This document shows, piece by piece, positions 4,675 to 7,282 of a stretch of DNA of 7,282 nt. The first letter of the stretch is position 1. The number at the start of each line of letters is the position of its first letter. This DNA comes from an uncultured Clostridia bacterium. GTDB lineage: Bacteria > Bacillota > Clostridia > Oscillospirales > Acutalibacteraceae. Below the pieces are notes generated by a model. It saw only the letters and a program-made list of their open reading frames with translations. It had not been told where the DNA came from and did no database searches. The stretch is taken from positions 1 to 7,282 of the forward strand of contig CALCYI010000044.1 in the NCBI GenBank assembly GCA_937907605.1, written 5' to 3'. The position numbers and the translations under genes are program-made.

Positions 4675-5766
4675 TTACTGTGCGCTTTTTCTTAGGTTAC
4701 ACTCTGTGCAGAGCATTTGACCGTTTTCAAGCGTAGTTCTTCCGCCTTTTGACCAAGCGACAATATGGTCGCCGTGCATTTCGCTATATTCTTTTGTTTT
4801 GCCGCATATAGTGCACTTGTGATTTTGGCGCTCGTACATAATTAGCTTATCACTCTCGGGGAAGGCACGCATTGATACGGCGCGTTCATTTCCTGTAATC
4901 AGATATTCATATACGCCCCTGTTCCTTGAAATATCGGGATTTGCAAATAATTCCCTTATTCTTTCTTCCATTTCGTCGGGGTCGTAATCGTTGTCTTTAT
5001 ATTTGTTGTAGAACTTGCCCCAATCAATACCTTTCATCTGACTTCTCTTATGGGGGAAAAGCTTTTCAACCCATTCAATAACGTCTCTGAAATATTCCCA
5101 AAGTTCTTTTGCATCGCTGTCGTGCATATGGCGCGCCATATATTCCGTTATGTCTATTCCGTCCCTGTCGGCTATCCACGATAACGCCGTCTGAAAATAA
5201 TCCTGCCTTATGGTTGAACCCGTCATATAATCTTCTGCAAGGCGGTAAGCAGGGCAGCCGCTTTTAGAGAAATACCTTTTGGCATCAGAAGTCCAGGAAC
5301 CTGCGTAAACAGCATTCCGTAATTCCTGGTCTGTAAGCTCTTCGCCTGCAATGTTGATTATCTTAAACCATTCGAGCTTTTCACTCTCTGTTCCCGTGCA
5401 GATATAAACATAAAGTTCATAGTTGAGTATTTCTTTGCGTACGTCCTCGGGAAGATTATCAAAAAGCATACCGTCAACGGAAAAGTTTCCGTCAAGGTAT
5501 TCGCAAATTGAAATGGTGCGCTGCTGTCCGTCGAGCATTTCAAAGGTACCGTCCTCATTTTTACTCCAATAAAAAACGTTGAGGGGAAAACCTTTTTTGA
5601 CGGTTCTGATAACTTCGTTACGCTGCTCATCCTTATAAACAAATTCGCGCTGATATTTAGGACGGATATTCAACTTTTCGTCATATCCTATAACGCCTTC
5701 TTCATCGGCGTTGAAATAACCTTCATAAAGCTCGGATACTTTGATTTTTGTTTCTTCTATTCTCAT
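4675..5766 (-). CDS. DUF262-HNH endonuclease (GmrSD/SspE-like architecture)
   Basis: A 363-residue two-domain protein. The N-terminal DUF262 (ParB/sulfiredoxin-like) region has RPKYQREFVY (35-44), KKGFPLNVFYW (57-67) and the hallmark DGQQRT (79-84). In GmrSD and SspE that motif belongs to a nucleotide-binding or hydrolysing site linked to sensing DNA modification. The C-terminus is a complete HNH nuclease: CTIC (318-321), HGDHIVAW (331-338), N348 and CTECN (353-357). The cysteines form the zinc site and His334 is the likely general base. The start is ATG 5766-5764, overlapping the methyltransferase stop as ATGA. Length and both active-site sets look intact. In this operon it is the likely restriction component, cleaving DNA according to the methyltransferase's mark. 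Whether it cuts unmodified or modified DNA is not shown. Confidence 0.85.
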   Translation of the reverse strand: MRIEETKIKVSELYEGYFNADEEGVIGYDEKLNIRPKYQREFVYKDEQRNEVIRTVKKGFPLNVFYWSKNEDGTFEMLDGQQRTISICEYLDGNFSVDGMLFDNLPEDVRKEILNYELYVYICTGTESEKLEWFKIINIAGEELTDQELRNAVYAGSWTSDAKRYFSKSGCPAYRLAEDYMTGSTIRQDYFQTALSWIADRDGIDITEYMARHMHDSDAKELWEYFRDVIEWVEKLFPHKRSQMKGIDWGKFYNKYKDNDYDPDEMEERIRELFANPDISRNRGVYEYLITGNERAVSMRAFPESDKLIMYERQNHKCTICGKTKEYSEMHGDHIVAWSKGGRTTLENGQMLCTECNLRKSAQ

Positions 5767-6890
5767 TTTCTCGGCTCCTCGGGGTGTTTATTGCGGATAA
5801 TCATTCGTGAATAAGGTTTCTTTAATTTGCCATTTTTATCCCTGAAAATAGGGTTTCCTCTTCTAAACGATTTGTTTTCTCTAAATAATTCTGCACATTC
5901 TTCTTCTGTTAAATTATCGCTAAATCCAATGCTTCTTCCTAAAGAACTCTCCGCTAATCCTATTATCTCGAATTGTTCAGGATTGTATTTTCTCAAAAAA
6001 CTATCCGGTACACCCATTTTTCCCTTATAATCACAAGGAATATCAACAATTGTGCCAACATCGATCGCATCGTAGTTTATATATTTCGGATAGTTATCAG
6101 GATTGTATTTTTTTATCATAATTAATTCTTCGTGCCTTTTAGGGTTATCCAAATTTGTAAACCACAAACAACCTTTTACAAATGCGTACTTTATGCCGTC
6201 AATAACCTTTCCCGTTTTTTCTGTCAATTCATATGTATCTGGTACTCTAAAATATCTATTACTGCTATCCATCGTGATCCCCAGCCACACTTTGTTTTCT
6301 TTAATCAAGGGAAATACTTCTTTATAATGAATAGCATTAAGACTTCCAATAATTAGAAAACTTTTTTCGTACTGAATTAGTTGAGAAATATACTCAATAA
6401 ACAAGGAAAACGGAGGGTTAGTTACTACGATATCAGCCTCTTTTAAAAATTCTATACATTCTTTAGAACGAAAATCGCCATCGCCTTTAAGTTCCGTCAA
6501 TTCGTTCTCGCCGGATTTAAACAGCTCTGCAACGTCAAACATATCAATAGCACCGTCGCCCGTTTTGTCATAAACGGTAGTAACTACGGCTTTATATGGT
6601 TTGTTTTCTTCTTCTGTTTCTACAATGTCAAACAAAGACAGTTGTGTATTGGCTATGGGAGAACCCGTATAGCAGGTGCATATAAGTTTTTTGAGTCCAA
6701 GTCGATTAAAATTGAGAACAAAATATTTAAAAAAGTTACTTTCAAAAGGGTCATCGCAGTTACAAAATACGGTTTTGTTTTTGAAGTGTTTTCTGTAATA
6801 CCGCATTTCTTTTTCAATATCGGTCAACTGTGTATAGAATTCGTCTTTTTTACCTTGCTTTGCAGCATTTAAGTCTTTATTCCCAGCCAT
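5763..6890 (-). CDS. EcoRI-family adenine-specific DNA methyltransferase
   Basis: A 375-residue protein recognisable as the EcoRI-methylase family. The N-terminal KKDEFYTQLTDIEKEM (14-29) and FCNCDDPFESNFFKYF (42-57) are characteristic of it, and the catalytic motif IV appears as NPPF (158-161). Enzymes of this family place N6-methyl groups on adenine in a specific sequence, using S-adenosylmethionine. M.EcoRI itself protects GAATTC; this protein's site is unknown. It is longer than M.EcoRI (326 residues), with an extended C-terminus. The ATG at 6890 is preceded by GGGAG at good spacing. It is the first gene of a three-gene operon, so modification is made before restriction. Sampled lines within the gene are about 32-35% GC, against about 45% in a line of the next gene, hinting at separate ancestry. 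The promoter lies beyond an intrinsic terminator just upstream. Confidence 0.9.
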   Translation of the reverse strand: MAGNKDLNAAKQGKKDEFYTQLTDIEKEMRYYRKHFKNKTVFCNCDDPFESNFFKYFVLNFNRLGLKKLICTCYTGSPIANTQLSLFDIVETEEENKPYKAVVTTVYDKTGDGAIDMFDVAELFKSGENELTELKGDGDFRSKECIEFLKEADIVVTNPPFSLFIEYISQLIQYEKSFLIIGSLNAIHYKEVFPLIKENKVWLGITMDSSNRYFRVPDTYELTEKTGKVIDGIKYAFVKGCLWFTNLDNPKRHEELIMIKKYNPDNYPKYINYDAIDVGTIVDIPCDYKGKMGVPDSFLRKYNPEQFEIIGLAESSLGRSIGFSDNLTEEECAELFRENKSFRRGNPIFRDKNGKLKKPYSRMIIRNKHPEEPRK

Positions 6891-6905
6891 TTTTCATCAC
6901 TCCCG

Positions 6906-6938
6906 ATAAAATAAAAAGCGCACAGCGAAGCCGTGCGC
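6906..6938 (-). terminator. Intrinsic terminator in the methyltransferase leader (possible attenuator)
   Basis: On the minus strand, GCGCACGGC pairs with GCTGTGCGC (one G-U pair, 3-base loop; 6938-6918). It is followed by TTTTTATTTTAT (6917-6906), a good intrinsic terminator. The U-tract ends only two bases before the methyltransferase Shine-Dalgarno GGGAG (6904-6900). It ends the leader transcript from the promoter at 7085-7113. The operon therefore needs read-through, antitermination or an unseen promoter. The hexamer AAGCGT just upstream (6949-6944) could pair weakly with the hairpin (AGCG with CGCU), a very tentative antiterminator. Confidence 0.75.
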
Positions 6939-6957
6939 AAAAAACGCTTAACTCACT

Positions 6958-7081
6958 GGTGACCAAACCAATTTAACAACTGCACTACGAATGCACGCTA
7001 TTAAAGAGTAAGCATTTTTATCGAGTTTGATAAAAATAGCATTACCCGTAGTGCAAAAACTATTAAATTGGTTTGGTCGCC
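6958..7081. repeat. Long imperfect inverted repeat (124 bp)
   Basis: The outer arms gaccaaaccaatttaa (6961-6976) and ttaaattggtttggtc (7063-7078) are perfect over 16 bp and extend to 19 bp with one G-T. The inner arms tgcactacg (6981-6989) and cgtagtgca (7047-7055) are perfect over 9 bp. atttttatc (7014-7022) and gataaaaat (7029-7037) form the apical arm. At DNA level it could be a palindromic or MITE-like element, but no target-site duplication is visible. Its start coincides with a promoter's transcription start, favouring an RNA role. Confidence 0.85.
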
Positions 7082-7084
7082 TTT

Positions 7085-7113
7085 ATTTTACCAAAAATGA
7101 GCGGAGTAGTCAA
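7085..7113 (-). promoter_or_regulatory. Sigma-A promoter of the leader RNA / methyltransferase operon
   Basis: On the minus strand, TTGACT (7113-7108) and TAAAAT (7090-7085) are separated by exactly 17 bases. The start is predicted between about 7081 and 7078, right at the first paired bases of the long hairpin. The -35 overlaps the end of the U-tract of the preceding terminator, so the two units are packed tightly together. Confidence 0.75.
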
Positions 7114-7142
7114 CAAAAAACAGACCGAACGCTTCGGTCTGT
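7112..7142 (-). terminator. Intrinsic terminator of the gene entering from the right
   Basis: A perfect 10-bp stem (ttcggtctgt 7133-7142 with acagaccgaa 7120-7129, 3-base loop) is followed on the minus strand by TTTTTTGTTG. It would end transcription of the partial gene at 7191-7282 and insulate the leader RNA promoter. Confidence 0.85.
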
Positions 7143-7190
7143 AATCAGATTATGCTGCAAACTTTATTTTCCTGCCGTTGTTTAGATTTT

Positions 7191-7282
7191 TTATCGGGAA
7201 TATGTCACGTTTTCGGCGGAAAGCTCGCCGTATATGTAATTAAGGTCAAGATAGGAGCCCGATTTAATTAGATTGTTAGGGC
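7191..7282 (-). CDS. C-terminal tail of an unidentified protein (runs off window)
   Basis: One minus-strand frame is open from the right edge to a TAA at 7193-7191. The last 29 residues end YLDLNYIYGELSAENVTYSR; the other two minus-strand frames contain stops. A terminator lies about 50 bases downstream, supporting a real gene end. No family is recognised from so short a tail. The gene is in the same direction as the methyltransferase operon but separated from it by a terminator. Confidence 0.4.
   Translation of the reverse strand, partial: PNNLIKSGSYLDLNYIYGELSAENVTYSR

Larger units (their letters stand above)
6906..7081 (-). ncRNA. Structured leader RNA or small RNA upstream of the methyltransferase operon
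   Basis: This unit of about 175 bases has its own promoter, begins at the predicted start, folds into a long rod and ends at an intrinsic terminator. On the minus strand the rod (7081-6958) has a 19-bp outer stem with one G-U pair. Next are a small internal loop, a perfect 9-bp stem (7055-7047 with 6989-6981) and a one-sided bulge of about 17 bases (7006-6990). It ends in a bulged apical stem whose last 9 bp are perfect (7037-7029 with 7022-7014) under a 6-base loop. No open reading frame of note lies inside. Candidate roles are a riboregulator or attenuator of the operon, a 6S-like RNA mimic (rod shape, similar length, no recognised sequence) or an RNA partner of the system. No known family was identified. 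Confidence 0.55.

Noticed and set aside
5358..5642. 94-codon minus-strand frame within the DUF262-HNH gene
   Set aside because: It overlaps the intact nuclease gene in another frame and has no domain.
6958..7081. Integron attC site or retron RNA
   Set aside because: The ends lack the conserved attC core boxes, no integron integrase is present, and no reverse transcriptase gene is in the window. The promoter and terminator arrangement fits a leader or small RNA better.

Overview
The window looks like accessory DNA from a low-to-mid GC Gram-positive gut-type bacterium (Clostridia, perhaps a Ruminococcus/Oscillospiraceae relative). This rests on the gene families, strong purine-rich ribosome binding sites, sigma-A-type promoters with 17-bp spacers and many intrinsic terminators. 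The species is inferred from style only; no ribosomal or other marker gene is present.

Left part (about 1-3745): a mobile-element module. On the minus strand, from upstream to downstream, lie a LexA/S24-type self-cleaving repressor, a small zinc-ribbon protein, a helix-turn-helix (replication-initiator-like) protein, a hairpin-rich segment that may be an oriT, a ribbon-helix-helix-like accessory protein, and the start of a MobP3-type relaxase that runs off the left edge. Divergent from the repressor, on the plus strand, is an HTH-Fic protein. Its promoter is straddled by a perfect 11-bp inverted repeat.

Middle (about 3746-4230): a boundary zone. It holds three perfect tandem copies of an 11-bp unit, a complete tRNA-Thr(CGT) gene with encoded CCA and its own terminator, a bidirectional terminator, and a degenerate second copy of the 11-bp repeat. 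This looks like an integration hotspot, with repeats of the kind bound by tyrosine integrases, though no integrase gene is in view.

Right part (about 4231-7282): a compact minus-strand defence-type operon. It encodes an EcoRI-family adenine DNA methyltransferase, a DUF262-HNH nuclease (4-base ATGA overlap) and a SLOG-family protein (start codon directly abutting the previous stop). In front of it is a self-contained RNA unit: a consensus-like promoter, a 124-nt near-continuous rod hairpin starting at the predicted transcription start, and an intrinsic terminator whose U-tract ends two bases from the methyltransferase Shine-Dalgarno. No second promoter was seen between that terminator and the methyltransferase, so the operon may depend on read-through or antitermination, or the unit may be a separate small RNA. 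Further right is a terminator and the C-terminal tail of an unidentified gene.

The most interesting signal is the combination of a methyltransferase, a DUF262-HNH effector and a SLOG protein behind a structured, terminator-containing leader RNA.
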